From Caulobacteraceae bacterium (lineage in GTDB: Bacteria > Pseudomonadota > Alphaproteobacteria > Caulobacterales > Caulobacteraceae): a stretch of 64,000 nucleotides of DNA. The stretch lies in contig JANWHQ010000045.1 in assembly GCA_025450315.1 (NCBI GenBank), positions 1 through 64,000 on the forward strand, given 5' to 3'. Positions 1-7,962 of the stretch are shown in pieces. Position 1 is the first letter of the stretch. Every line of letters starts with the position of its first letter. Made by a program: the position numbers and the translations under genes. Under the pieces are notes generated by a model, which saw nothing but the letters and a program-made list of their open reading frames with translations, ran no database searches and had not been told where the DNA came from.

Positions 1-1
1 G

Positions 2-427
2 GTCAACGTGCGCACCACCGAGCAGGAGTACACCGCCGAAGGCACCGCCCAGAAGACCAACATCTCCTTCGGGGCGGGCGGCTTCGGCGGTCTGATCGGC
101 GGGGTCGCCGGGGGCTATTCCAACACCGACATCGGCCAGATCATCGCCGCGGCCTACCTCAACGCCTTCGTCGACCTGATCGGCCACATGCAGCAGGTCG
201 CGCCGGGCTCGGCCCAGGCGGCCGCGCCGATCCAGGCCTATGCGGTCACCGACATCATCGTCATGCGCCAGGGCCCCTCGCCGGCCACGCCCCGGGTGCG
301 GGATTTCAAGGCCGGCGACCTCGTCTATCCGACCGGCCAGAAGAACGGCGTCTGGTGGGAAGTGGACGACGAGAACGGCAACCGAGGATGGGTGTCCTCG
401 GCCAAGATATCGCCCCGCGGGCAATAG
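2..427 (+). CDS. CsgG/HfaB-family lipoprotein with C-terminal SH3-like domain (5' truncated)
   Basis: The reading frame is open from the window edge, so this is the 3' part of a longer gene; the listed GTG start is internal. The visible part shows the end of a CsgG-like domain (glycine-rich FGAGGFGGLIGGVAGG followed by NTDIGQIIAAAYLNAF), then about 65 residues with an SH3-like pattern (VYPTGQKNGVWWEV, GWVSS). CsgG/HfaB proteins form outer-membrane secretion channels; in Caulobacter HfaB helps anchor the holdfast. The SH3-like tail suggests contact with the cell wall. The family call comes from motif recall and the exact role is not shown. A strong intrinsic terminator follows the stop codon. 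Confidence 0.6.
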   Translation, partial: VNVRTTEQEYTAEGTAQKTNISFGAGGFGGLIGGVAGGYSNTDIGQIIAAAYLNAFVDLIGHMQQVAPGSAQAAAPIQAYAVTDIIVMRQGPSPATPRVRDFKAGDLVYPTGQKNGVWWEVDDENGNRGWVSSAKISPRGQ

Positions 428-509
428 GGGCCGCGATTCGGCCGCGTCCGGTCGATTCCTTTTGCGGGTCTGGGCCGCCCGGCGTCCGGGGCGGACCGGG
501 AAAGTCTAG

Positions 510-541
510 CGGCGGCCCCTCGCGGGCCGCCGTTTCTCTTT
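510..541 (+). terminator. Rho-independent terminator after the CsgG-like gene
   Basis: A perfect 9-bp stem (CGGCGGCCC / GGGCCGCCG) with a 5-nt loop is followed by TTTCTCTTT. It lies 83 bases after the stop codon. The remaining 428-758 gap holds this terminator and the promoter area of the Crp-like gene and no other visible gene. Confidence 0.8.
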
Positions 542-678
542 GCGCCCAAGGGTTTCGCGCCGCTGGCGCCAGTCGATCCAGGCTTGCGCCGCATCCTCCA
601 GGCCAAACAATTGCTCAAGTCCTCAAGATCGTGCATGTGATACTTTCAGGAAATAGTTAGATCGAGATGTAGTGCTAT

Positions 679-696
679 ATGTCGTCTTGTCGACAT
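679..696. promoter_or_regulatory. Inverted repeat upstream of the Crp-like gene
   Basis: ATGTCG-N6-CGACAT is a perfect 6-bp inverted repeat 63 bases before the chosen start of the Crp-like gene. It may be an operator, perhaps autoregulatory. This is inference from symmetry only. Confidence 0.3.
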
Positions 697-758
697 TTGC
701 AGTTTGTGGGTCGCGGACTGCTCGGAACTGGATTTGGCGAACAGCGTTCCGCTTCGCG

Positions 759-1487
759 ATGACCCAGCCGTTACAGCATTCAGCCAACAGGCTGCTGGCT
801 TCGCTCGACCCTGAAGACCTGGAGGACCTGTCGCGAAATCTCGTGACGGTGACGCTAGAAAAGGGCGCGTTGCTATACGAGCCCGGCGACGAGATCGACC
901 TGATCTATTTTCCGCACAACGCCGTGGTTTCCTTGATGACGCTCATGCAGAGCGGCGAGGCCATTGAGTCCGCGACCATCGGCCGGGAAGGCGCGGTCGG
1001 CTTTTCCGCGGGGGTTTTTCCGCGCCGCTCGCTCAGCCGGATCATCGTCCAGGTGGCCGGCTCGGCCTCCAGGATCCCCGCCGCCCAGCTTCACCAGGCC
1101 TGCCGGCAAAGCGAGGCCCTGAGGCTGCTGGTCGACCGCCATTCCGAAGCCCTGTTCGCACACGCCATCCAGTCGGTGGCCTGCAACGCCCTGCATTCGG
1201 TGGAGGCGCGCTTCTGCCGCTGGCTGCTGTGCTGCCACGACCGGATCGACACCGACCGGGTCAGCCTGACCCAGGAGTTCCTGGCCGACATGCTGGGCGT
1301 GCAGCGCACCACCGTGACCGTGGTCGCCCGCACCCTGCAGGCGGCGGGCCTGATCCGCTACAGCCGGGGCGTCGTGGACATCCTCGACCGGGCGGGCCTG
1401 GAGGCCATCACCTGCGAGTGCTACGGGGCGGTGCGGCGCAACTACGAGCGGCTGCTGTCCCAGCCGTTCGACACCACCGTGGGGTAG
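759..1487 (+). CDS. Crp/Fnr-family transcriptional regulator
   Basis: A 242-residue protein with an N-terminal cyclic-nucleotide-binding-like beta barrel (about 10-130) and a C-terminal winged helix (about 150-220) containing SLTQEFLADMLGVQRTTV, the helix-turn-helix of this family. The ORF opens at 672, but the 29 extra residues have no family character and the ATG at 759 begins a normal Crp N-terminus. There is no Fnr-type cysteine cluster, so it is not an Fe-S oxygen sensor of the Fnr type. The variant with FPHNAVVSLMTLM and GREGAVG is common in alphaproteobacteria, often near light or stress genes. The ligand is unknown. Confidence 0.85.
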   Translation: MTQPLQHSANRLLASLDPEDLEDLSRNLVTVTLEKGALLYEPGDEIDLIYFPHNAVVSLMTLMQSGEAIESATIGREGAVGFSAGVFPRRSLSRIIVQVAGSASRIPAAQLHQACRQSEALRLLVDRHSEALFAHAIQSVACNALHSVEARFCRWLLCCHDRIDTDRVSLTQEFLADMLGVQRTTVTVVARTLQAAGLIRYSRGVVDILDRAGLEAITCECYGAVRRNYERLLSQPFDTTVG

Positions 1488-1493
1488 GGCGGG

Positions 1494-1928
1494 CTACTCG
1501 CTCTCGCAGAACACCCGCACCTTGGTCTTTTCCTGATCGACGTCGACGGTCAGGTCGTTCAGGTGGTCGAGCAGTTCGTCGAGGTTCTCGGGCTTCATGG
1601 CGCCGACGTCCACCGGGATGCCCTGTTCACGCAGGGCCTGGTTGACCTTGTCCCGCGCCGGCGAGGGCATCAGCGCGCTGAGCCGCACCCCGGCCCGCAT
1701 CAGCTGGACCGGCACGCGGATGTTGACCTTCACCGGCTTGCCTGTGTGGTGGTCCTCGGCGTCGACCAGCACCCTCAGGTACTTGGGCCTGCCGCCCGGC
1801 CGCGCGGCGGGCCCGGGCGCGGCGGAAGGCCGCTGGCCCTCCAGCGCCGAGAGCAGCCGTTCGGCCTCGTCGGCGGTGACCTTGCCGTCCGCCAGCATCT
1901 GCAGAATCTGCCTGCGTTCTTCGTTCAT
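1494..1928 (-). CDS. SHOCT-like/YvlB-type small cytoplasmic protein
   Basis: This 144-residue protein opens with MNEERRQILQMLADGKVTADEAERLLSAL, the short amphipathic helical pair seen in SHOCT-like and DUF2089 C-terminal modules. A proline/glycine linker follows, then a beta-rich part (KYLRVLVDAED) of unknown function. It is the last gene of a three-gene minus-strand operon with a DUF2089 protein and a small membrane protein. Such modules usually occur with envelope-stress-like regulators. No catalytic residues can be recognised. Confidence 0.7.
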   Translation of the reverse strand: MNEERRQILQMLADGKVTADEAERLLSALEGQRPSAAPGPAARPGGRPKYLRVLVDAEDHHTGKPVKVNIRVPVQLMRAGVRLSALMPSPARDKVNQALREQGIPVDVGAMKPENLDELLDHLNDLTVDVDQEKTKVRVFCESE

Positions 1929-1937
1929 CGGATCCTC

Positions 1938-2195
1938 CTAGATCAGACGCACCAGCACCGAGGCGGCGGGGCTTTCGACCTCCACCACCAGGCCGCTGAG
2001 GGAAAACACCAGCCGGCGCAGGCCATCGGCGATGGCCACCGGATTTCGCCCCTTGGCCAGGGCGATCCCGGTCAGGACCGGCGACAGCACAAGCCCCAGC
2101 GCCGCCACGAGCGGCCAGAGCAGGATCACCGGCGCCCAGATGGCGAAGCCGCCCCTGGGATGGCGGATGCGGACAATGGCCAGCACCGGCATCAT
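1938..2195 (-). CDS. Small inner-membrane protein in the DUF2089 operon
   Basis: An 85-residue protein with one long or two short hydrophobic helices (AIWAPVILLWPLVAALGLVLSPVLTGIAL) and a short C-terminal soluble tail. The listed 203-residue ORF is an out-of-frame extension; the real start is the MM at 2195, where ATGA overlaps the stop of the upstream DUF2089 gene. This coupling suggests joint translation. The role is unknown; a membrane anchor or sensor for its soluble neighbours is a guess. Confidence 0.65.
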   Translation of the reverse strand: MMPVLAIVRIRHPRGGFAIWAPVILLWPLVAALGLVLSPVLTGIALAKGRNPVAIADGLRRLVFSLSGLVVEVESPAASVLVRLI

Positions 2196-2563
2196 TTCAG
2201 CCCCTCCAGCGCGCGCACGGCCTCGTCGGCCGAGATCTCGCCCCGGGCCAGCCGCTCCAGCACCTCGCTCCGGCCCGGCTTGGGGTCGGTCTCGACGAAC
2301 TGCAGCAAGGAGGCGATGCGGTTCAGCCGCGCCTTGATGGTCGGGTAGCTGACCCCGAACACCTGCTCCATCTCCTTGATCGAGCCGTGGCCGCGCACGA
2401 AGGCCGCCACGAACACCTGGTCCTCGGCGCTGAGCCGCGCCAGGCGGGGCAGCTCGAAGGCTCCCTCGATGGCGACCCCGCTGTCGGCCAGCCGCACCCG
2501 CTCGACCACCATGGGCCGCCCCTGGGTCAGCTGGGCCAGCTCCGACCAATCCCTGGGTTCCAT
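2192..2563 (-). CDS. DUF2089-family putative DNA-binding regulator
   Basis: A 123-residue protein with a central sigma-70 region 4-like helix-turn-helix (SAEDQVFVAAFVRGHGSIKEMEQVFGVSYPTIKARLNRI) and a C-terminal SHOCT-like helical pair (VLERLARGEISADEAVRALEGL). The ORF track begins at 2761, but ATG 2563 starts a normal N-terminus and the upstream part is A+T-rich non-coding DNA with palindromes. It leads an operon with the membrane protein and the second SHOCT-like protein. DUF2089 proteins are thought to be regulators; the targets here may be the palindromes in its own promoter (inference). Confidence 0.75.
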   Translation of the reverse strand: MEPRDWSELAQLTQGRPMVVERVRLADSGVAIEGAFELPRLARLSAEDQVFVAAFVRGHGSIKEMEQVFGVSYPTIKARLNRIASLLQFVETDPKPGRSEVLERLARGEISADEAVRALEGLK

Positions 2564-2597
2564 CAGACGATCCCGATCCTTCAGGTTCGCGAGAAAA

Positions 2598-2616
2598 ATA
2601 TCATCGATCTTGATAT
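2598..2616. promoter_or_regulatory. Palindrome ATATCA-N7-TGATAT upstream of the DUF2089 operon
   Basis: A perfect 6-bp inverted repeat in an A+T-rich patch 35 bases upstream of the DUF2089 start. The composition contrasts sharply with the surrounding G+C-rich DNA. It is a candidate operator for autoregulation. Confidence 0.4.
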
Positions 2617-2664
2617 CCGCAATAGAATAACTTGATTTTCTTAATTCCGATGGACTGTCAGATC

Positions 2665-2678
2665 GATAGGACCCTATC
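2665..2678. promoter_or_regulatory. Palindrome GATAGG-AC-CCTATC between divergent genes
   Basis: A perfect 6+2+6 inverted repeat between the DUF2089 operon (minus) and the amidohydrolase gene (plus). It could control either side. The same half-sites occur in the opposite order at 48843-48860. Confidence 0.35.
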
Positions 2679-2772
2679 CAGATGGCGGCCGCGCGGCTGC
2701 GGGATTCGTTGACGGTGGCCGGCGTCCGCGCCAGAGTCGGCCGGACACCCTTTCCGCCCAAGGACTTCCGCC

Positions 2773-3936
2773 ATGGCGAACTACGGCCTGATCTCGTGCG
2801 ACGACCATCTGGACATGAACCAGCTGCCGGCTGACCTCTGGACCAGCCGCATGCCGGACAGGTTCAAGGACCGCGCTCCTCATCTGGAGGAGGTCGACGG
2901 CCAGATGATGTGGATCTGCAACGGCGCCAACTGGGGCCGCTGGTCCGGCCAGGGCAATCGCTTCAAGGGGCCCAAGCCGATCTTCACCGCGCTGGACCGC
3001 GGCGGCATCGAGGATCAGACCGAACGCCGCCCGGCGGTGGCGGAGCTCCGGCTCAAGGACATGGACCGCGACGGCGTGCACACCCACGTGGTGTTCGGCC
3101 CGGTCACCTCCTTCAACACCACCGACCCCGAGCTCAGGGACGCCTGCTACAGCGTCTACAACGACTGGCTGGCCGACTTCTGCTCGGTGGCGCCCGACCG
3201 CCTGCTCGGCGTGCCGATGCTGCCGCCCAGCCCGGAATCGGCGGTGAAGGAGCTGCGCCGCATCGCCGCCATGGGCGTGTTCAAGCAGGTGAACCTGCAG
3301 ATCGCCGTGGTCGAGCCGCGCCTGCACGACGAGCGCTGGGAGCCGCTCTGGCAGGCGCTGGAAGACACCGGCCTGATCCTGGCCTGGCACGTGACCGTGT
3401 TCTTCCCGCCCGAGGGCGATCCCTCGCGCGGCAAGCTGGCCGGCAACTACACCCACATGAAGTCCTTCATCACCCAGTTCCTGGACGCCTTCGTCGACCT
3501 GTTCGCCTGGGGCATCCTGGAGAAGCACCCCAAGATGAAGGTGGTGATCGCCGAGTCCGGCGCGGGCTGGCTGCCCTGGGTGGTCGAGGAGCTCGACTAC
3601 CGGCACTGGCGGCTGTGGGAGGCCGAGGAATTCTGGAAGGACAAGGGCGGCATCCCATTGAAGACCAAGCCGTCGGACCTGTTCAAGCGGCAGATCTACT
3701 CCACCTTCCAGCAGAGCCCGGTGACCATGCGGCTCCTGGAATTCTACGGCGACAACCTGCTGTGGGCGTCGGACTACCCGCACCCGGACTCAATCTGGCC
3801 GAACTCCAAGGCCACCATCGAGCGCACCATGGGCCACCTGCCGCCCGAGACGGTCAAGAAGCTGACCCACGACAACGCCGCCAAGCTCTACGGCCTGTTC
3901 GAATACGCCCCGGCCGGCAAGATCGCGGCCGAGTAG
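2773..3936 (+). CDS. Amidohydrolase-family metal-dependent hydrolase/decarboxylase
   Basis: A 387-residue TIM-barrel protein of the amidohydrolase_2 (ACMSD-like) group. Visible landmarks are the N-terminal metal site CDDHLDM (residues 9-15), a barrel histidine in LAWHVTVFF (H206) and the C-terminal aspartate in ASDYPHPDSIWP. Family members decarboxylate or hydrolyse aromatic ring-cleavage products, or act on other carboxylates; the substrate cannot be read from the sequence. Start ATG follows a short non-coding leader. It heads a plus-strand run with a SnoaL-like protein, a MarR regulator and FolD. A stem-loop lies after the stop. Confidence 0.85.
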   Translation: MANYGLISCDDHLDMNQLPADLWTSRMPDRFKDRAPHLEEVDGQMMWICNGANWGRWSGQGNRFKGPKPIFTALDRGGIEDQTERRPAVAELRLKDMDRDGVHTHVVFGPVTSFNTTDPELRDACYSVYNDWLADFCSVAPDRLLGVPMLPPSPESAVKELRRIAAMGVFKQVNLQIAVVEPRLHDERWEPLWQALEDTGLILAWHVTVFFPPEGDPSRGKLAGNYTHMKSFITQFLDAFVDLFAWGILEKHPKMKVVIAESGAGWLPWVVEELDYRHWRLWEAEEFWKDKGGIPLKTKPSDLFKRQIYSTFQQSPVTMRLLEFYGDNLLWASDYPHPDSIWPNSKATIERTMGHLPPETVKKLTHDNAAKLYGLFEYAPAGKIAAE

Positions 3937-3959
3937 CCGATCCGCACGCTCGTCTGGTC

Positions 3960-3983
3960 CGCGGCCCGTTCGAGGGGGCCGCG
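3960..3983 (+). terminator. Terminator-like hairpin after the amidohydrolase gene
   Basis: An 8-bp perfect stem CGCGGCCC / GGGCCGCG with an 8-nt loop lies 24 bases after the stop. It is followed only by AACCGTCTT, so termination would be weak or factor-dependent. Confidence 0.4.
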
Positions 3984-4053
3984 AACCGTCTTGCATGCTG
4001 GATATAACTCAGAACATAAGATACTCATCTTCCGAGGTAACTCGGAGGCCCAC

Positions 4054-4539
4054 ATGAACGCTGAGCGCGCGACCCCTGCCCTGGTGGTCCTGGGCCGCCC
4101 CGCCGATCCTGGCGACGCCGAGACGATCAGGACGGCGATGGAGGACCAGTGGGCGGCCTGGAACTCCGGGCACATGGTGCGGGACGGCGACTTCACCCCC
4201 GACTGCGACTATGTGACCTTCGACGGGACCGAGCTGCACGGCCTGGAGGAGAACCGCAGGGCGCACGATCAGTTCGGACGCGGCGCCCTTCGGGGATCGG
4301 TGCTGACCGGCAAGGTGCGGCGCGTCCGCTTCATCACCCCGGACGTGGCGGTGGTGCACAGCACGGGCAACCTAAGGCTCCGCTTCCATCGCCGCCCCAA
4401 ACCCGGCCGCGACTCGGTGCAGACTACGGTGATGCGCAAGACGGCCGATGGCTGGCGGATCGAAGCCTTCCAGAACACCCGGGTGCGCCGGCGCGGGCCG
4501 CTGTTCCGGATGGCGGTCTGGCTGGCGCGCAAGCTCTAG
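4054..4539 (+). CDS. SnoaL-like/DUF4440 (SgcJ/EcaC type) protein
   Basis: A 161-residue alpha+beta-cone protein. The pattern ...MEDQWAAWNSGHMVRDGDFTPDCDYVTFDG... and the closing MRKTADGWRIEAFQNTRV match the NTF2-like SnoaL/DUF4440 fold. The ORF starts at 3991, but ATG 4054 has a good ribosome-binding site (CGGAGG) and a normal family N-terminus. Members are often steroid-isomerase-like or have no known activity. It lies 10 bases before the marR gene and probably shares its transcript. Confidence 0.75.
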   Translation: MNAERATPALVVLGRPADPGDAETIRTAMEDQWAAWNSGHMVRDGDFTPDCDYVTFDGTELHGLEENRRAHDQFGRGALRGSVLTGKVRRVRFITPDVAVVHSTGNLRLRFHRRPKPGRDSVQTTVMRKTADGWRIEAFQNTRVRRRGPLFRMAVWLARKL

Positions 4540-4549
4540 GACCGACCCG

Positions 4550-5032
4550 ATGGCGGAAGACTCCAGACCCGCGGGCGCGGAAGATCTGGGCTTCCTCGGC
4601 CGGCGCCTCAGCACGGCCATCGTGCTCTACCATACCGCCCTGGCCGAGGCGCTCGGGCTGAACCTCACCGACTTCAAGTGCCTGGACCTGCTGATCCGGC
4701 GCGGCGAGGACGCCACGCCCGGGCAGCTCTCCAGGGACGCGGGCCTGTCGAGCGCGACCACCACCCTGGTCCTGGACCGGCTGGAGGCCAAGGGCCTGAT
4801 CCGTCGGGCCGCCGCGCCCGGCGACCGGCGGCGGACGGTCATCCACGTGACCCTGAATCCGCAATTGATCGAGGCCTTCCAGGCCGCTACCCACGGCATG
4901 CGCGGCAGGATGGCGGAGCTGGCCAAGGCCTTCTCCGCGTCCGAACTCGCGGCCATCGGCCGCTATCTGGACGCCGCCACGGCCGCGATCGAAGCATCCC
5001 TGGTCGAAATGAGGTCCGACTCCAAGGCGTGA
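4550..5032 (+). CDS. MarR-family transcriptional regulator
   Basis: A 160-residue winged-helix protein. The recognition part is ATPGQLSRDAGLSSATTTLVLDRLEAKGLIRR, followed by the wing (GDRRRTVIHVTLN) and dimerisation helices at both ends. ATG 4550 is preferred over the upstream ORF start because it gives the normal MarR length. It lies right after the SnoaL-like gene and upstream of folD. It probably senses a small phenolic or similar ligand and controls this cluster (inference). Confidence 0.85.
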   Translation: MAEDSRPAGAEDLGFLGRRLSTAIVLYHTALAEALGLNLTDFKCLDLLIRRGEDATPGQLSRDAGLSSATTTLVLDRLEAKGLIRRAAAPGDRRRTVIHVTLNPQLIEAFQAATHGMRGRMAELAKAFSASELAAIGRYLDAATAAIEASLVEMRSDSKA

Positions 5033-5138
5033 CGGCGACGGCCGGTCCGGCGCGCCGATCCCCGGTTGGCGTCCGCGCCCAAACCCGTTAGGGCTCCGCT
5101 CGCCTTGGCCCCCGTCTCGCCGGGGCCGAGGAGTTCCC

Positions 5139-6074
5139 ATGGCGAACGACGATCCCCACGCGCTTCTCGGCCGGCCGGTGGCCAACCAGATCATCGCGCA
5201 GGTGCGCGAGCAGGTCGAGGAGCTGGCCGCGTCCGGATGGCGCGCCAAGCTGGTGTCGATCACCGTCGGCGACACCTCCGCCGTCGAGCTCTACGTCCGC
5301 AACCAGCGCCGCCGCGCCGCCGAGGCGGGCATCGCCTTCGAGGAGCGGAACTTCCCCGAGGGCATCACCCAGGAGGAGCTGGACTCCTCGGTCCGCGCCC
5401 TGAACGCCGACCCGCGCGTCACCGGCATCATCATCCAGCGCCCCGCCCCCAAGCACATCTCTCTGCGGGCGCTGCAGGGCGCGGTCAATCCGATGAAGGA
5501 CGTCGAGGGCATGCACCCCGCCTCCATCGGCAACATCGTCTACAACCAGCTGGACCTGGCGCCCTGCACCGCGGCCGCTTCGGTGGAGCTCCTGAAGTCA
5601 ACCGGCCTGAAGCTGGAGGGTCTGGAGGCGGTGGTGGTCGGCCACTCCGAGATCGTGGGCAAGCCGATCGCCTTCCTCCTGATGAGCGCCGGCGCCACAG
5701 TGACCGTCTGCCACCATATGACCCGCTCGGTGGCCGCGCACGCGCGCCGGGCCGACGCCCTGTTGGTGGCCGTGGGCCGGCCCAAGCTGATCGACGCCTC
5801 GATGGTCAAGCCGGGCGCGGCGGTCATCGACATCGGCATCAACGCCATCACCGACGAGGATGGGACCAAGCACGTCGTCGGCGACGTCGACTACGAGGCG
5901 GTCAAGGAGGTCGCGGCCTGGATCACCCCAGTGCCGGGCGGCGTTGGTCCGGTGACCGTGGCCATCCTGCTGCGCAACACCATCACCGCCCTGAAGCGCC
6001 AGAAGGCCCTCTATGAGGCCGCCTTCGCCCCCTCCGACATCTACCGCGTGGGCCTGACGCCGGCCGGGGCCTGA
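5139..6074 (+). CDS. folD: FolD-like methylenetetrahydrofolate dehydrogenase (cyclohydrolase residues altered)
   Basis: A 311-residue protein with the FolD fold: substrate domain, then a Rossmann NADP domain with GHSEIVGKP and the conserved VPGGVGPVT near the end. Normal FolD converts methylene-THF to methenyl-THF and then to formyl-THF. Here the key lysine of the YVxxK motif is glutamine (Y52-V-R-N-Q56), the DVDG aspartate is glutamate (D121-V-E123-G), and the QLPLP loop reads QRPAP, keeping Q100. In the human enzyme a K56Q change abolishes the cyclohydrolase but leaves dehydrogenase activity, so this may be a dehydrogenase only. The RBS GAGGAG precedes ATG 5139. It is probably a divergent paralogue; a standard folD may lie elsewhere. 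Confidence 0.85.
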   Translation: MANDDPHALLGRPVANQIIAQVREQVEELAASGWRAKLVSITVGDTSAVELYVRNQRRRAAEAGIAFEERNFPEGITQEELDSSVRALNADPRVTGIIIQRPAPKHISLRALQGAVNPMKDVEGMHPASIGNIVYNQLDLAPCTAAASVELLKSTGLKLEGLEAVVVGHSEIVGKPIAFLLMSAGATVTVCHHMTRSVAAHARRADALLVAVGRPKLIDASMVKPGAAVIDIGINAITDEDGTKHVVGDVDYEAVKEVAAWITPVPGGVGPVTVAILLRNTITALKRQKALYEAAFAPSDIYRVGLTPAGA

Positions 6075-6086
6075 CCGATCCCCGGC
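6063..6086. terminator. Hairpin between convergent folD and quinoprotein genes
   Basis: GCCGGGG-N10-CCCCGGC overlaps the folD stop codon and ends one base before the stop of the convergent quinoprotein gene. It could stop transcription from both sides. There is no T-tract. Confidence 0.35.
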
Positions 6087-7868
6087 TCAGCGGCCTTCCG
6101 GCAGGGCGAACACCCAGACCGTGGCGCTGGAGGTCACCGGGTTGCGCACGTCGGGGATCAGGTTGCCGAAGGTGTGGGTGAAGGGACTGCCCGAACCGGT
6201 GGTCACCGCGATGTACTGGCGCCCGCCCACCGAGAAGCTGATCGGCGGCCCGTTGGGGGTGTCGCTGAGGCGCGTGCGCCAGAGCATCCGGCCCGTCTTC
6301 GCGTCATAGGCCGAGAAATAACGGTCGAGATCGCCGTCGAACACCACCCCGCCGGCGGTCGGCAGGGCGCCGGTCGACTGGGGCGAGCGCTCGCGGTGCT
6401 GCCAGGCGGTGGTGCGGGTCTTCATGTCCACCGCCACCAGCCGGCCGATGTCGCCGTCCGAGCCCGGCTTCAGCATCAGGGTGAACTTGGAATTCTCGGT
6501 CTTCTCGCCCGGCTTGATGGGCAGGGCGGTCATCTCCGTGCAGTGGTCCTGCATCGGGACGTAGAGATAGCCGGTCTGCGGGTCGTAGGCGGTGGGGCTG
6601 GGGCCGCGACCGCCGCCCGGATGCGGGCAGAAGAAGGTCGGCTTGTCCAGCTGCGGGATGGCGTCCGGGTTGATGGTCTTCTCGCCGGTCTTGGGATCGA
6701 TGTGGGAGACCACCGTCTGCACGCCCAGGTCGTGGGCGAACAGGAACTTGCCGGTCTTGGCGTCGAGGCCCTCGAGGATGGCCATCTTGCCCGCGGTCAG
6801 GCTGACCTTGCGCATGGCGCCATCCACCGGCAGGTCGATCAGCTCGCGCTCGAAGACATAGTCGAGGTCCCAGCTGTCGTCGTGCAGGTGGGAGTAGTGC
6901 CAGGCCAGCTTGCCGGTGTTCGGATCGATCGCCAGGGTGTTGTCGGTGTAGAGCAGTTCCGGGTTGCCGGTGGACTTGAGCGGCGTGCCGCGGGCGAAGG
7001 CGTTCCACGGATAGGGCTGGCCGACGCCGAAATAGATCAGCCCCGTGCCCGGGTCGTAGCTGCCGGAGTTCCAGACCGATCCGCCGAAGCGCGAGTCTCC
7101 CGGAATGCCGTTCCAGGTGTCGCCGCCGGCCTCGTCCGGCGCGGCGACGGTGTAGAAGCGCCAGAGTTCCTTGCCGGTATTGGCGTCATGGGCGGTGATC
7201 GAGCAGCGCGAGGTGGTGCAGTTGGAGGCCCCGATGATCACCTTGCCGTCCACCGCCATGGGCCCGGAGGTGTAGGTCCCGTCGCCGGCCACCGCCTCGT
7301 CCCACACCGGCTTGCCGGTCTTGATGTCCAGCGCGATCAGATGCTTGCCATCGGCGGCCACGAACAGCTTGTCGCCCTCGATGGCGATCATCCGCTTGAA
7401 CTTGATGCCCTGGCCGGGCGGGGGCGCGTAGCGCCAGAGCAGGTCGCCATTGGCCGCGTTCAGCGCCGCCACGCTTTCATCGGGCGCCTGCACGAACAGG
7501 ACGCCGTCGTGCTCGAGCGGCGTGTTCTCCATGGCCCCGGAACCCAGCGACCAGCTCCAGGCCAGCTGCAGGTCCTTGACGTTTCCTCGGTTGACCTGGT
7601 CCAGCGGGGAATACCCCCAGCCGTTGTAGGTCCTTCGCCACATCAGCCAGTCCGACGCCGGCGGATTGGCCAGCATGGCGTCGGTGACGGGGGTCAGCTT
7701 GGAGAGCGGGGCGTCCTCCTGGGCGATCAGCCTCGGCATCACCTCGTCGGGCTTGGCCGGGAACATGCCCTCTCGGTTCTGGGCCGAGGCCGCCCCGGCC
7801 AGTCCGAAAGCGCCTACAAGCAGCGCCGCCGCGGCCGCGCAGGCGCGGCTCCCCATCATCCTGGCCAT
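6087..7868 (-). CDS. Periplasmic PQQ-type quinoprotein dehydrogenase, divergent active site
   Basis: A 593-residue secreted protein with a Sec signal (LLVGAFGLAGAASAQ) and an eight-bladed propeller whose tryptophan-docking repeats are clear (ALDIKTGKPVW, AHDANTGKELW, AIDPNTGKLAW, AYDAKTGRMLW). The family oxidises alcohols or sugars in the periplasm with PQQ. Compared with the XoxF protein in this window, it lacks the vicinal cysteine pair, has T in place of the metal-binding glutamate (SNCTTSRC, C217/C222), and Q284 in place of the metal-binding asparagine (GVGQPYPWN). It keeps two aspartates, D334-L-D336, at the catalytic position. No haem-binding motif is present. The substrate is unknown, and metal binding must differ from methanol dehydrogenase. 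Confidence 0.8.
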   Translation of the reverse strand: MARMMGSRACAAAAALLVGAFGLAGAASAQNREGMFPAKPDEVMPRLIAQEDAPLSKLTPVTDAMLANPPASDWLMWRRTYNGWGYSPLDQVNRGNVKDLQLAWSWSLGSGAMENTPLEHDGVLFVQAPDESVAALNAANGDLLWRYAPPPGQGIKFKRMIAIEGDKLFVAADGKHLIALDIKTGKPVWDEAVAGDGTYTSGPMAVDGKVIIGASNCTTSRCSITAHDANTGKELWRFYTVAAPDEAGGDTWNGIPGDSRFGGSVWNSGSYDPGTGLIYFGVGQPYPWNAFARGTPLKSTGNPELLYTDNTLAIDPNTGKLAWHYSHLHDDSWDLDYVFERELIDLPVDGAMRKVSLTAGKMAILEGLDAKTGKFLFAHDLGVQTVVSHIDPKTGEKTINPDAIPQLDKPTFFCPHPGGGRGPSPTAYDPQTGYLYVPMQDHCTEMTALPIKPGEKTENSKFTLMLKPGSDGDIGRLVAVDMKTRTTAWQHRERSPQSTGALPTAGGVVFDGDLDRYFSAYDAKTGRMLWRTRLSDTPNGPPISFSVGGRQYIAVTTGSGSPFTHTFGNLIPDVRNPVTSSATVWVFALPEGR

Positions 7869-7962
7869 CGAACCTCTCCCACGGCCGCCTTGCCGGCGGC
7901 TCCCATCGTCTCAAGCGAGACTATGCGGGATCAAATCCGCTTCGGCCAAGCCCTGAGATGGA

